From NCBI GenBank assembly GCA_023213395.1, contig CM041465.1, forward strand, positions 85,753,741 through 85,817,740: DNA of 64,000 nucleotides, written 5' to 3'. Under the pieces are notes generated by a model. The model was not told the origin of the DNA and made no database searches. It was given only the letters and a program-made list of their open reading frames with translations. Within the stretch, counting starts at the first letter, position 1. Each line of letters begins with the position of its first letter. The stretch comes from Cycas panzhihuaensis. Taxonomy: Eukaryota; Cycadophyta. Positions 11,735 to 23,120 of this stretch are shown here, piece after piece. A program made the translations under genes and the position numbers.

Positions 11735-12850
11735 TTGCATTTGGTATCATAGTGATTGGTTTTAGCCACGATTGGTTTTCGAGCATGTAAAGCATCATGG
11801 CAAGCTTGCATTGTAATTATTTGATTATATTTATTTTATTTTTCAATAGTTTTATATATTTTACATTGAAATATTATTTGTATATGTATATTTTTGGCTC
11901 ATGCAATCAATACATTCAATATGTTTGATGTTTTTTGTAGTGATTTTAGGTGGACACAACCCAACAGTGATTTGAATCAATTCTACATAAGTTTTGTTTA
12001 ATAATTTTTCATTTTTCATTTAGTTCCTAGTTAATTTTCAATGATCTTTTAGGTCACTGATCTTTGGTAGGTTGGTGCACCTCCATCATTGAGTAAAACT
12101 GTATTAAGTAATTACTCATTTTAATCCTTATCAAGTACTCTTCGTGCTAGATCAAATGGTTCTGAAAACCATTGCCTTTACATTGAGAAATCTCTCCTAG
12201 AATCCCACCTATTACATTTCTCTACTACTAAAACCCCATTGGAATTTCCTTAAAATCAAATAAATTCATTATGTTTCTTAATGTTTCCCTTTGTAATAGA
12301 GATGCAGGCCTTCTACTGACCATCTAAGGCTTTATCTAATAGATTTCAAGCCATGTTTGGGCCATATGATCACCATATAAGCTATATGACCCATGTTTCT
12401 TTTGCAACCTCATTCTTCCTCTGTGATTAATAGATCTCAATGAAAATTTGTAAGTGCCTCTATAGTAGGCATCTCCATCACCCCACCCCACCCCACCTTA
12501 AATTTGTCTTGATCAGTTGCCTTTATGAGCTGATCGAGCCCTCTGAGCAAACTCACATGCGCGCAAATATCACCTCTTCGTCTGAATTAAAAATTTAATT
12601 TTTTTCATTAATTTTTTACAAACTTTGATTAAATTAAATTATATTTAATATAAATTAAAGTTTATACCCTTCAAATCTTAGCCCTTGGTCACTTTTAGCC
12701 TTCATATGACCTCATTTTACTATTTTTTAAGGGGCAAACCTAAAAAATTATAAACTATTTTTAATTTTTTTAGATTTAGGAGGATTTAGCTCTATTTAAT
12801 AATCTTTGGAGTCCGCTAACCCCCTTTGCAAATCAATGATAGGTTATATG
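11735..12850 (+). other. Leader of element E, first part
   Basis: AT-rich and non-coding, with a C-rich run (CCCCACCCCACCCCACC) near 12482. Element B is inserted at 12850/12851. Joined across B to 26812-28170, the leader would be about 2.5 kb, close to the 2.4 kb of element D. Confidence 0.4.
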
Positions 12851-13148
12851 TGAAAAGAGTAGATCTATCCTTTATTTCTATGTACTAAACACAAAGGCAA
12901 ATATGGTAACAAGAGAGACTTGAGAGAAAGAGAGAAGCTCTCACAAAATGGGGAGGTAAGAATGAACCTCCTCCATTAAGCTTTTACTTTTATATTGAAA
13001 GAGGAAGCTTTAGAGTTAGGTGAAATGAAATTATATATAATGCACATGAAAGTGTATTTCACTTAATTGATCTAACTTAATGTTCACTTAAGACCCCTTT
13101 TAGAAATAATCAACTAATTTAATGACCTTGTGACATTAACCCTTTTCA
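12851..13148 (-). repeat. 3' LTR of element B
   Basis: 298 bp bounded by TGAAAA and CTTTTCA. It is the direct repeat of 26514-26811, sharing long blocks such as AAGCTCTCACAAAATGGGGA, CACTTAAGACCCC-type sequence and ATGACCTTGTGACATTAACC. Confidence 0.92.
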
Positions 13149-13160
13149 ATCTCTCCCTTA
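13149..13160 (-). promoter_or_regulatory. Polypurine tract of element B
   Basis: The minus strand reads TAAGGGAGAGAT immediately before the 3' LTR start TGAAAA. This is the expected plus-strand primer position. Confidence 0.75.
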
Positions 13161-13559
13161 ATGGCACAAGGTCATTTCATCCTATTTTGTTCTATCCTAT
13201 GAGGTCTTCATTTGAATCTCTTAAAAAGTAAACTACTATGACACTTTCATGGGAAACCCTCATGGGGAAAAAACCCATAGATTTTCTAATCTACTAACCT
13301 AGCTCAAGTGGCTCTTTAAATGAAGCCAGATAGCTAATCAGTACAATAAATTTTGTAGTTGAAATCTACTGAGTCTCCATATACTATTTGGTCATCCCTC
13401 ATGCCCTTTCAGGTTTTCATAGGTTTTGATTTTCCAAAATGATACAACTCTTATCCTTTAGCACCCACAAGGGATTTCATAAACGGGATAGAGTAGAGAC
13501 TTACTCTTGTCCTTATGCACCCACAAGGGATTTTCATGGATGAGATAGAGTATGATGGT

Positions 13560-14069
13560 CCTATTATCATATCCTTCAATCAGTCAAAGATGGAGGCCCT
13601 AAGGCCAAGTTACTTTTGGAACTATTCAAGCTTCACCCTCTTCAGTGGTCTCATGAAGATATCGGCCACTTGATCTACTATGGGACTGTACTCTAGTTGA
13701 ATTATGCCATCATGAACTAGCTATCTAGTCATATGGACTTCCATACTTATATAGTTAGTATGATCATGAAATATAAGATTTTTAGCCATTTGGATTATAG
13801 ATTGATTATCTACATGTAAGCTAGTAGAACTTGTTTGGGTGATATTTAATGTATTAAATAATTTTCTAAGCCATATCGCTTCCTTGCTTATCTCATAAGC
13901 AACAATATATTTAGCTTCAATAGTTGAGTCATCAATTATCTTCTACCATCTAGATCTCCATGATATTGGTGTTGTTCCAAGAAATGTTACATACCCAGAT
14001 GTAGATTTTCCTATGTCTTTATCTCTAGCAAAGTCAAAGTCTGTATATGCATAAAGTTTAAATTCTACA
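13560..14069 (-). pseudogene. RNase H C-terminal part of element B
   Basis: The minus strand encodes YTDFDFARDKDIGKSTSGYV next to the LINE junction, then FLGTTPISWRS, STIEAKYIVAYEISKEAIWL and a final VDNQSIIQMAKN-like stretch. These are the Asp, Glu and Asp regions of the copia RNase H. It continues the frame interrupted near 20428. About 14 residues expected by comparison with element C are absent at the junction. Confidence 0.85.
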
Positions 14070-14210
14070 TTTTTTTTTTTTTGATATGGTAAAAATTATA
14101 TTATAGGGGTTTTAACTGGGTCCCCTAACCCTGTACATCAAGCCAACCGGCTTAGCTAAGATGGCCATGACAGGCCCATGGTCTAGCCCAATAAAAGTCT
14201 CACGTCCTCC

Positions 14211-14675
14211 TCAGTCTGCCTCCCCTGTATGTGCTTCAGCCCTGACCAGTCTCAGTAGCTCCTCCAGATATTCCTCTTTCCAAACTTTTGTTCTTTTATT
14301 TGACACAGCCCAGTTTGCTAGCCAATCTGCTGTTGAGTTCCCTTCCCTAAAAGTATGTTGAATCTGAAGACCAACTTTAGATCTCAAAATATCCTGGACA
14401 TCCTTGAAAATATCTGCATTGTCCCAACCCGGGTCCGCTTCCCCCTTCAAACATTTTATAACATACATTGAGTCACCTTCTATGACCACCTTTTGGATTT
14501 CCTCCTCGTCCATTAGGGTTATCGCTCTCAGCATCGCCCGCACCTCGGCCTTCTGGTTCGATTGGACTCCTAGATACTCCGCAAAAGCCCATGTCAAATT
14601 ACCACTGTGATCCCTACACAGGCCACCCCCACCCGCCTCTCCGGGGTTACCCTTGGCTGCTCCGTCAAAGTTCAC
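14211..14675 (-). pseudogene. RNase H domain at the C-terminus of LINE ORF2
   Basis: 154 residues open, beginning MNFDGAAKGNPGEAGGGGLC. Catalytic positions seen are Asp in NFDGAAKGN, Glu in QKAEVRAM, Asp in EGDSMYVI and Asp in TADWLANWA. This is the RVT_3-type (archaeal-like) RNase H known from a subset of plant L1 elements and absent from mammalian L1. It follows the zf-RVT segment after a frame break, so it was probably part of ORF2. It ends at TGA (14211-14213), about 130 bp before the oligo-A tail. Confidence 0.88.
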
Positions 14676-17600
14676 CTTTCCCCATTGAATATCTGGAGGA
14701 TGCCATTTAACATCCCTGCTTCTCTCCCTGGCCCCCCTCTGGGGGACAATGCCCCACTATTTTATGACGCCTTCTTCCCCTTCTGGAATCCTGTCCCCTT
14801 TAGGCATAACTAACATTTCAGAAATGCCCTTTCTTATCTCCACTAGCAGGGTCAAGCAATCCTTCTCTCTTCCCTCGAAAATCCTCCTGTTTCGTTCTTT
14901 CCAGATGTACCAAGAGCCAACCGGAAGGATCATCTTCTATAGTCTGATAAGGGTTTTGCTTTTGAAAGGGGGAGTCCATGCTGTCCACTGATCTTTTAGG
15001 GATTTTGATGAAACCCAGGCTATCCCCATCCCCGACCAAAAATTACTCCATATGCACACTGAGTAGGGGCAATGAATACTTAAGTGATCCAGGGTTTCAG
15101 CGTCCCTCTTGGAAAGTGCACACCTGCTAGCCAAATGAATGCCCCTTTTCGATAGATTATCCAGGGTAAGCAATTTATTTTGGAGGCATATCCACCAAAA
15201 AGCAGCTATTTTTGGAAGGATTCCTAACTTCCAGGCCCCGAATAATGTGTCGTTCCTGACCCAGCCCTCCCTACTCATCCTCAGATTATAACCAGCTTTA
15301 ACCGTATATGAACCCGAAGATGAGGAGGGCCATACCAGCGAGTCTGGCACAGACCTCTTTGGAATATACTGGTTTCCTAATATCTCCCTCACTCTTTGAG
15401 TCTCCTCCTCAAGGTCTAGCAGGTCCTCAAAGGATCTCCATCTCCTTTCCTTACCTTGCCCTACCCAGTAATCTTTGACCGTCGTACCGTAGCGATTTAC
15501 GTATTCCCTCTTCATGCTACCAATGTTAGGCAGCTCCTCTAATTTAGAGTGGCCGCACCATCTGTCTGCCCAAAACTTTATGCTTTCACCATCCCCCAAT
15601 TTCCATCTCATACCTTCGTAGAGGAGGGACCTCGTGGACCTAATGGCCTGCCATATCGGAGAGCCTTCAACGCAATGCCCCTCCTCCAACAAGAAGTGGT
15701 TGTCCCCCAAGTACTTCCTTGCAAGAATTCTCCCCCAAACTGCTCCAACTTCTTTAACGAGTCTCCATCCCATCTTTGCCAAGAGGGCTTCATTAAAAAA
15801 ACCCAACCTTCTTACGTTGAGACCCCCTGCCCACTTTGGCTTGCAGACCCTCTTCCAAGACACAAGGTGGAATCTCCTTTTTTCTTCAGCACCTGACCAA
15901 AGGAATCTCTTCATGATTCCCTCCAAAGTGGAAATAACCTTGCTTGGCATCTTGAAGGCTGTCATCTGATAGACCGGGATACTCTGCAAGGAAGCCACCA
16001 CTAATTGAAGTTTCCATGCCCAGCTGAGAAGAGCCCCTTTCCATCCCGCTAGCTTCTTATTGAATCTGCTCACTACTGGGTCCCACAGATTCTGTCCCAT
16101 CTTACCCACGAATAGAGGCATATCGAGATAAGAGCCAGGGAGGGAACCCCTGGCCATCTCCAAAATCCTACTTATTCTCCTTTGCTGCCCCTCCGGGGTA
16201 TTGATAAAGAAAGCCAAGCTTTTATCCAAATTGATTTTCTGATTTGTAGCCTTTTCATAAGCCTGAAGGCTGCTTTTAAAGCCCCAGCCTCCTCGGAGAA
16301 GCCCTGCATAAGAATATATTATCGTCTACGAACTGATGGAGCACAATATTTTCAAGGTTGGAGGTAGCTTTCAGCCCTGAAAGCCTCCCTAACCACTGGG
16401 TCTCAAGAGTAGCCCTACCTAGCATTTCGGCCATGATAATGAATAAGAAGGGGGAGAAGGGATCACCTTGCCTCAAACCCCTCGATCCGGTAAAGAAGGG
16501 AGTCGACCTGCCATTTATCAGCACCGAAAAAGAAACTCTAGATATATAACATCTCATCCAATCTCTCCAAACCTCCCCGAAACCAAACGCCTCGAGACAA
16601 TCCAGCAGACAATCCTAAGCCACCCTATCATAGGCTTTAGACATGTCTATTTTAATTATCATGCCCGCATCCTTGCGATGGAGCGTCGAATGCAGGGTTT
16701 CGTGGAGAATAATAATACCGTCTGAGATTTGTCTACCTTTCACAAAACCATCTTGATTAGGAGAAATAACATCTGATAAGGTCTCCCTCAGGCAGTTTGC
16801 TAACACTTTGGACATTATCTTGTATTTTACATTGCACAAGCTAATAGGTCTGAAGTCTTCCATGACTTCCACTCCCTCCTTCTTCGAAATCAAGGCCAAG
16901 AAGGTGGCCTGCCACTCCTTCAAAATTGTTCGCCTTAAGCAAAATTCATTAAGCGCCAGCATTAGGTCCTCCTTAATTATCTCCCAGTATTCTTGGAAAA
17001 ATCCTAGAGGAAAACCATCCGGCCCTGGAGCCTTATCCCTACCCATCTTGAATACGGCCTTCTCCACCTCCTCCTGAGTAAAGGGTTCTGTCAATTTTTT
17101 ATTAAGGTCTTCCGTGATCACACTCGGGATATATTGTAATAGGGCTGTCCTAAGAGCAGTATCCTGGCAGCCTAGCTCTATGTATAGCTCCTTAAAGTAC
17201 TCCATCGCAATACCACCGATCTGATCCTTGGCCTCATATACCTCCCCACTCCTGCTATAAATTTTAGTGATCTTGTTATGGGCCCTGTGTCTCAAAGTAG
17301 AAAGGTGGAAGAACTTCGTATTTCTATCCCCCTCCCTAATCCACTGCTCTCTAGATTTCTGCTTCTAGAAGATTTCCTCCTTTTCCAACACCTCCCCCAG
17401 TTTTCTGGAGGTGGAAAGTTCCATATTGTCCAACTCCTAGGTTCTTCCTTCGATCTGGATCCTATCCTCAATCTCTTTGATCTCCCCCAGTAATCCACCC
17501 TTATTCTTGAAAATATTTCTGAAGACCTCCCTATTCCAGACCTTGATTTGTTGCTTGATCTAGTTCAATTTCCTCGAAAACTTGTACATAGCGCAACCCT

Positions 17601-18408
17601 GAACCTGGATACTCCACCAATCCCTAATCCTCTCCCTCAGATCTGGATGTTTCAGCCACATTAGTTCAAAATGAAATGGAGCCCCCTTGTGGGCACCTGG
17701 AATAGACCCCTCCAAAATAAGAGGCAAATGGTCTGACCCAGACTTCGGCAGGGCTTCCAACCTAACTCCTTCAAAATGACAAGCCCATTCATAGTTTGTT
17801 AACATCCTGTCTAGTCTGCATTGTATATGATTGTGACCTAACCTCCTGTTGGACCAAGTAAACCTAGCACCTTTGAGGGGCACGTCCATCAAACCACCTG
17901 ATTACAAAAACACACCTAGATCAGACATACTTCTGGACCACCCTCCTTGCCCTCCTTTCTTCTCATCCGGAATCAGGGGAGAGTTGAAGTCCCCTCCCAC
18001 CAACCAGGGGCCTCCCCAGTCTTTGTGGATCTCCACCATGCTCTCCCATAATCTCCTCCTGGCCTCTACCGAAGTGGGGGCATAGACATTGGTAATCCAA
18101 TACTCCTTGTTAGTCAAGAGGCTAACCAAACCAATGGTTATGAAGTGCTCGGTCTTGCACAACTCATAACCTTTCCACCTTTTTGGATTCCAGAGAGAGA
18201 CCAATCCCCCAGAGACCGCCGAGCCTACACAAGTCTTCCTCTCACCTTTTCTCCAAATCTTATTGAGCACCTCTATCTCCTTTGACTGTTCCAGTTTAGT
18301 TTCCTGCAGGAGAATAAGATCTGGATCTGTCCTAATCCTTAGTTCTCTAACCATTCTCTGCTTAGATGGGGCATTTAACCCCCTGATGTTCCACGGAAGG
18401 ACCTTCAT
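14211..18408 (-). pseudogene. LINE ORF2: endonuclease, reverse transcriptase, zf-RVT and RNase H
   Basis: Nicks target DNA and copies the element RNA at the nick. The endonuclease (17560-18408) starts at MKVLPWNIRGLN and has LQETK, NVYAP, GGDFN and SGSDHLPL, so its main catalytic Asn, Glu, Asp and His are present. A TAA at 17902 is its only in-frame break. RT (16230-17295) has FRPISLCNVKYKIMSKVLAN, GFVKGRQISD, IKIDMSKAYDRV, RQGDPFSPFLF and the catalytic QFVDDN. Thumb and zf-RVT (14937-16229, 430 residues open) include WKRVCKPKWAGGLNVRR and a Cys/His-containing end. RNase H is listed separately. Stops or frameshifts occur near 17902, 17560-17296, 16615, 16276 and 14937-14676. Confidence 0.92.
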
Positions 18409-18693
18409 GAGGAACCAAAACTCTCCTCATCCTTTCCTACTCCTGAGGTTAGGGCCTTCTAACACACCCCCCTCTTTCAATGTACTCTAAAGACCCATGT
18501 CTGTTTGGGCTTGAGTTTCTTTCTCTCTAGTAGCCTTTTTAGGGGGTCTGCCCACCTTCTTCTCTAACCCATAATCTGGTGCCCTCCTCACTTCTGATGT
18601 GTTACTTTTTGAAACCCATTTACGGGTCCCGCCTCCTCCTTTTTCTGCTTCTCCTTTGGATCCTGCTCCTCCTTCGGCTACAATACCAACCTG

Positions 18694-20228
18694 TCACACT
18701 TCTTGGTTTAATTCTTTCATGCCCCCATCCTCAGACTCAGAAAAGTAATCCTCTAAATCCCAGTTTATGTTCTTGACAAGCCCAGCCAATGCTAGCTCAT
18801 CAATAGTGACAAGAGGGTCTCCATCCTTTTGCATTCGTCCAGACTCCATAGATTGATCTTTATGTGCCGCAGGAACCCATTCTGAAACTGGGCTCGGGGC
18901 TTGGGCCTGACAACCAACCACCCCTTCCTTTCCAGGCACAAGAACCACCGGACCCTTACACCCATCTACCAGACTAGCTGAGGGATAAGCCAGAGCAGCG
19001 TCCGTTTCACCAACCAGAGACTGGCTCTTCACACTACTGGAAGGCTCGAGAACATCAGGCGTCTTGCTAGATGTCTCGGTCCCCATAACATCCTCTTCTC
19101 TAGAGACCTCCTTACCTGATCTTACAAATTCTACTGCTCTTTCTTCATCATTCTCCACCCTCCCTAGCACCTGATTGACCTCTCGCTGAGGGACTCCAGG
19201 ACATTGAAAGGGGAGATGCCCCTTACTCTTACATTTTGCGCACCTGAAGCCCTCCACTTCATAAAATAAACCTTGGACGATAGATCTACCATCCGACTCA
19301 ATCTCTACCTCAGCTGGGAGTTCACTGTCTAACTTCACCAGAACACAAAATATGGCATTCATCAGTTTGGATCTATGCATTGTAGCCTAATCCAAGGCTA
19401 AAAGAGGCCCAATCATTCTAGTCACCCCTTTAACCGTCTCCGAGTTCCAAAAGTGCAAAGGGAGCCCAGGAAGTTGAACCCACACCGGTGCTTGTTTAAC
19501 CACAGGAGTGCCTGGATCAAAGTCGGGATGCCATTTCTCCAGTGACATGGCCTTCCTTCCAAACATCCAATGGGACTTTAGAAGGATGGGGATCATATCC
19601 TCCTGATTTAAAAATCTAAAGAGGACGCAACCTTTGGGCATTGCCATGACTTGGACACGGTTTCTAGTCTTCCACTTGTTTCTAATCCACTCTCTTATGA
19701 TATCCAAACCTGGCCTAGGGCCCGAGAACCTACCCACCAGGCTGTTCTCCCAGTACTGAATGGTTTTTTCGGTTACTTCTTTCGGTATCGAAATTTTATA
19801 TCTGTTTCCAATTTTAACCGGGATAATATCTTGTTCTTCATGGTTTCCAGTTCTTAGAACATCCAGGTAAGTTCTCCCCGTGGGAGAAGACTAAGACTGA
19901 TTCTGGGCTGTCTGCATCATGTGGACAGAAAGAAAAAGAACTTGTAAGAGCTGAAACAACTACAGAAATAATTGAGACTCACCACGAAGTACTTGTCTAC
20001 ACATTGTCATACCCTTTGTCTCTCAGTGTTTCTGGATAGCCATGCCTGGATGAACATAAATTTGCTATTTGCTGGAGCTCTTAAAACTATGAAACCCTTG
20101 GTATAGCCGCTGTCTTGGACCTGGAACTCGCCAAAACCTTGAGAGAAAACCGATCTCTCCAGTCTTAACGCAAAGACACCACTGCCGTAGCCGTCCTGCT
20201 TCCCTTTAACTCTGTCATCCTATACCAT
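18694..20228 (-). pseudogene. LINE ORF1: RNA-binding protein with DUF4283 and zinc knuckle
   Basis: Would coat the LINE RNA. The likely start is ATG at 20226-20228 with a stop two codons later. A readable segment (FGEFQVQDSGYTKGF) follows. The DUF4283 part includes KISIPKEVTEKTIQYWENSL, VGRFSGPRPGLDIIREW and VWVQLPGLPLHFWN (19387-19800). After one stop near 19387 the frame goes on (18694-19380, 228 residues) with the zinc knuckle CAKCKSKGHLPFQC, then an acidic, Ser-rich tail. Inter-ORF distance to ORF2 is 285 bp. Confidence 0.85.
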
Positions 20229-20427
20229 GCGATCTTTAAACCCCCACGCCTTTCCTTTCGTACTCCAATCCGTACGCCCTGCCTCCTCGTAGCCCCAACT
20301 GAGGAGAGCCCGTCTTGCTGCTCTGTTGACTAAACCTGTAACCTCACGCCATCGAGCTAACCCTTCTGGGGGGACGCCCCCCCACCTCCGCCCTCGATTT
20401 CGATAAACCCTAGCCGCCAGACCTGTG
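20229..20427 (-). other. 5' UTR of the LINE
   Basis: GC-rich leader starting close to GGCGGCTAGGG and containing GGTGGGGGGGCGTCCCCCC, a strong inverted repeat. The 5' end is placed where the copia reading VLRYL stops (20428). The exact first base is uncertain by about 10 bp. Confidence 0.6.
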
Positions 20428-21600
20428 CAAATACCTCAACACTCGTATTGTAACTTTTCAATGATTTTGCTTTGGATTTGTCATGAATCTTGTAAGAATG
20501 CCAACAGAGTATACAATATCTAGCCTTTTGTTGGTAGTATAGATGAGACTACCTACAAGTTGCCTGTAGAGTGTTATGTCTGCCTCCCTAGTGTCATCAT
20601 CAGCTAAGAGTTTAATATTAGGTTCCATAAGTGTATCTACTAGTCGAGCACCTTCCAACTGAAACTTTTGTTAGAAGATCGTTGATATATTTTTCTTGGG
20701 AGTGAAATATTTTTCCATTCTTTTGAGTTATTTCAATTCCCAAGTAATATTTCATCAACTTGAGGTCAGATAATTTAAAAGTTTTAGTAAGGTTCTTTTT
20801 CATCTGATTGATTACCTGTTCACTATTTCTCATTATTAGCATATCATCCATAAAGATTAAGAGGTAAGTGACTTTATCATTTTGGCGTTTGATGAATAAT
20901 GTTGCATCAATTTCTTGATAGTCATAAACCTCATATCCAAGTTGCCTCATTCTTTCAGAAAACTTAGTAAACCAAGCACGAGGGGCTTGTTTTAAGTTGT
21001 ACAAGGACTTTCTGAGTTTGTAAACCTTATGCTCCTTATCAACAGTCTCATATTCTTATGGCTGAGCTGTGTAAATTTCTTCTTTAAGGTCCACATTGAG
21101 AAATGTGGTCTTAACATCGAGTTGGTGGATTTTCCAACCCTATTGAGCACTCAAGGCTATAAGAGTTCTGATTGTAGGCCACTTGGTTGTAGGAGTAAAG
21201 ACTTTAGTGTAGTTGATGCCTTTCCTTTGTGTGAATCCTTTTGCCACTAACATCGCTTTACATTTTTCTAGGCTGCCATCTTATATGTACTTATTTTTTA
21301 ACACATATTTGTTTTGAACTACCTTTCTTCTAAGTCGTAGATCAACAAACTCCCATATACCATTCTTGATAAGAGATTGGTACTTTTCATTCATGGCATT
21401 TCTCCATGTTATATTCTTTACAACTTCTTGGTATGTTAGGGGCTCCTCATTAAGAGCAAGGTGCAGTTCTGTTGGTTCAAGCTTAATAGAAAGTGATTCA
21501 TGCATCCTTACTCTATAGGCATTTTTAGTGCCAGTTTTGCCTACCTCATCTGGTCGCATGTCCTTATGTAGTTGGTAGGATTCACAAAAACCTCAAGTTG
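20428..21600 (-). pseudogene. Reverse transcriptase and RNase H start of element B
   Basis: Copia RT on the minus strand. 21281-21559 encodes the N-terminal part (YQEVVKNITWRNAMNEKYQS, KNGIWEFVDL). 20618-21004 has MYNLKQAPRAWFTKFSERM and the catalytic TYLLIFMDDMLIM, followed by KYYLGIEI. 20458-20658 gives YRQLVGSLIYTTNKRLDIVY and FMTNPKQNH, then VLRYL. Catalytic Asp-Asp is intact. Frame is broken at several points, and the gene continues at 14069 beyond the LINE. Confidence 0.88.
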
Positions 21601-23120
21601 GGAATGGGGTTTTCATTTCTACAGCCTCTTGGTCTTCGTTTTGATCATGAAAAGGATCATGTGAAATATTTGACACAGAGGAAGTTGACGATGCTGGAGA
21701 AGATGGGCCAGGCACTGATGTTGGAGAAGATGGTCCTTCTGTTATGGCTTTAGCTTTGTCAACTTAGCTATTCATAAATGATAGTGTTGGATGTGTATAC
21801 ATTGGCTAGGACCACAACTTGTATCCTCCGAGGCTCCATTATCACATTCCAAGATTTTGAAAAACTGTTGAGCATCTTCCCCCCTAAATTTTAGAATCTG
21901 GACATCAAATTTAGTAGCATCATTAAATCAGTATGAAGGTATCTTAGAGTCAAGTCCAAGTAATTGATCTTTAATCTCTATAAATATAACATCTCTAGTG
22001 ATCATAACTTTACATTGTGAAGGTATAAAAACCTTGTACCCCTTTTTGTCCATAGGTTATCTGATAAAGATGCCTTTGAGGGCTCTATCTTGGAGTTTGT
22101 TTTTGTATTCCTCTAGAATGTGAGCATAACAAATAGAGCCAAAAAATTTGAAGTGAGAGATAGAGGGGGTTTGTCCATACCACATTTTATATGGAGAGGG
22201 GTCGAGCCTAGGGGGACTAACAATGTTGATGCAATACACAACAGTCTAAATAACCTTAGCCCAAAGATAGATAGGGACATTCATATATACTAGCATAGTA
22301 TGATCCATGTTTATAATGGTCTTATTCATGCACTCGATAACTCCATTTTGTTGGGGTGTACCTATAATAGTGGTTTAATGTTTGATTCCATGCTAATGTA
22401 GGTACGATTTAAACTCATTAGATGTGTACTCATCACCATTATTAGTCTTAAGTATTTTGATCTTAGATCCAGATTTATTTTCCACGCGGGCCTTAAAAGC
22501 TTGAAATATAGAAAAAGCTTCATCTTTCTTTGTAATAAAAGCAACCCATACTTTCTTGGTAAAATCATCAATGAAAGTAATATAGTAACACTTCTATTTG
22601 GGAGAAGGGATAGGCATAGGACTACATATATCTAAGTGTACAAGCTACAAAGGTTGGCTAGATTTCCATTGACTATGAGGAAAGGGTTGTCTTTGAGATT
22701 TAGTAATGATACATACTTCACATTTGAAGGGCTTAGAGGAGAGCCTAGGCATACTAGAAAGAGTGGCATGTAGTTCTCTTAAACAATCAATTTTGATATG
22801 GCCCATACGAGCATGCCATAGGGCCGCTTGGGACAATATTTGAGGAGTCAGGGTTGTGGTAAAAGTAGAGTCATCATCAACATAGTTAGCTTAAGAGGAT
22901 GGTGAACCAGTTAGGAGAAAAAGCTTGCCATCAAGATTTTTGGTCATAACCACAATATTTAAAGGAGGGTGAATGACACAGAGAGTTTGATTATTTGTAG
23001 TTACACTCAAATCAAAACCATAAGAGACAAGTGTGGACAGGGAGAGCAGGTTCTGCTTTAAAGTGGGAATATATAAAATATCAAAAGGGTAAAATCTAGA
23101 AGGCCCGGGAGTTTCAAGCA
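21601..23120 (-). pseudogene. Pre-integrase and integrase of element B
   Basis: 22891-23121 carries the post-protease strand (FDILYIPTLKQNLLSLSTLV). 22645-22836 has LWHARMGHIKIDCLREL and CEVCIITKS, giving the HHCC zinc site. The core follows with FIDDFTKKVWVAF, KTNNGDEYTS (Asp to Asn at the second catalytic position) and a damaged Glu region. 22057-22239 has the C-terminal copia signature PYKMWYGQTPSISHFKFFGS. 21601-21900 is a Ser/Asp-rich linker before RT. Confidence 0.82.

Larger units (their letters stand above)
14070..20427 (-). mobile_element. L1-type LINE inserted in the RNase H gene of element B
   Basis: A non-LTR retrotransposon of about 6.4 kb in minus orientation. It has a 5' UTR, ORF1 with DUF4283 and a zinc knuckle, ORF2 with endonuclease, RT, zf-RVT and RNase H, then an oligo-A tail (T13 on the plus strand at 14070-14082). 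It looks nearly full length. The copia gene resumes on each side, but no clear target duplication is visible and about 35 bp of host element seem lost. Few stops interrupt the ORFs, so it is younger than its host. Confidence 0.92.

Noticed and set aside
12480-12500. C-rich run CCCCACCCCACCCCACC as a regulatory G-quadruplex
   Set aside because: Only short runs, in a decayed leader, with no conserved counterpart; could fold, but nothing supports a role.
18694-19380. Host zinc-finger gene encoded by the 228-codon frame
   Set aside because: The CCHC knuckle follows DUF4283 directly and precedes the LINE endonuclease, so it is LINE ORF1.
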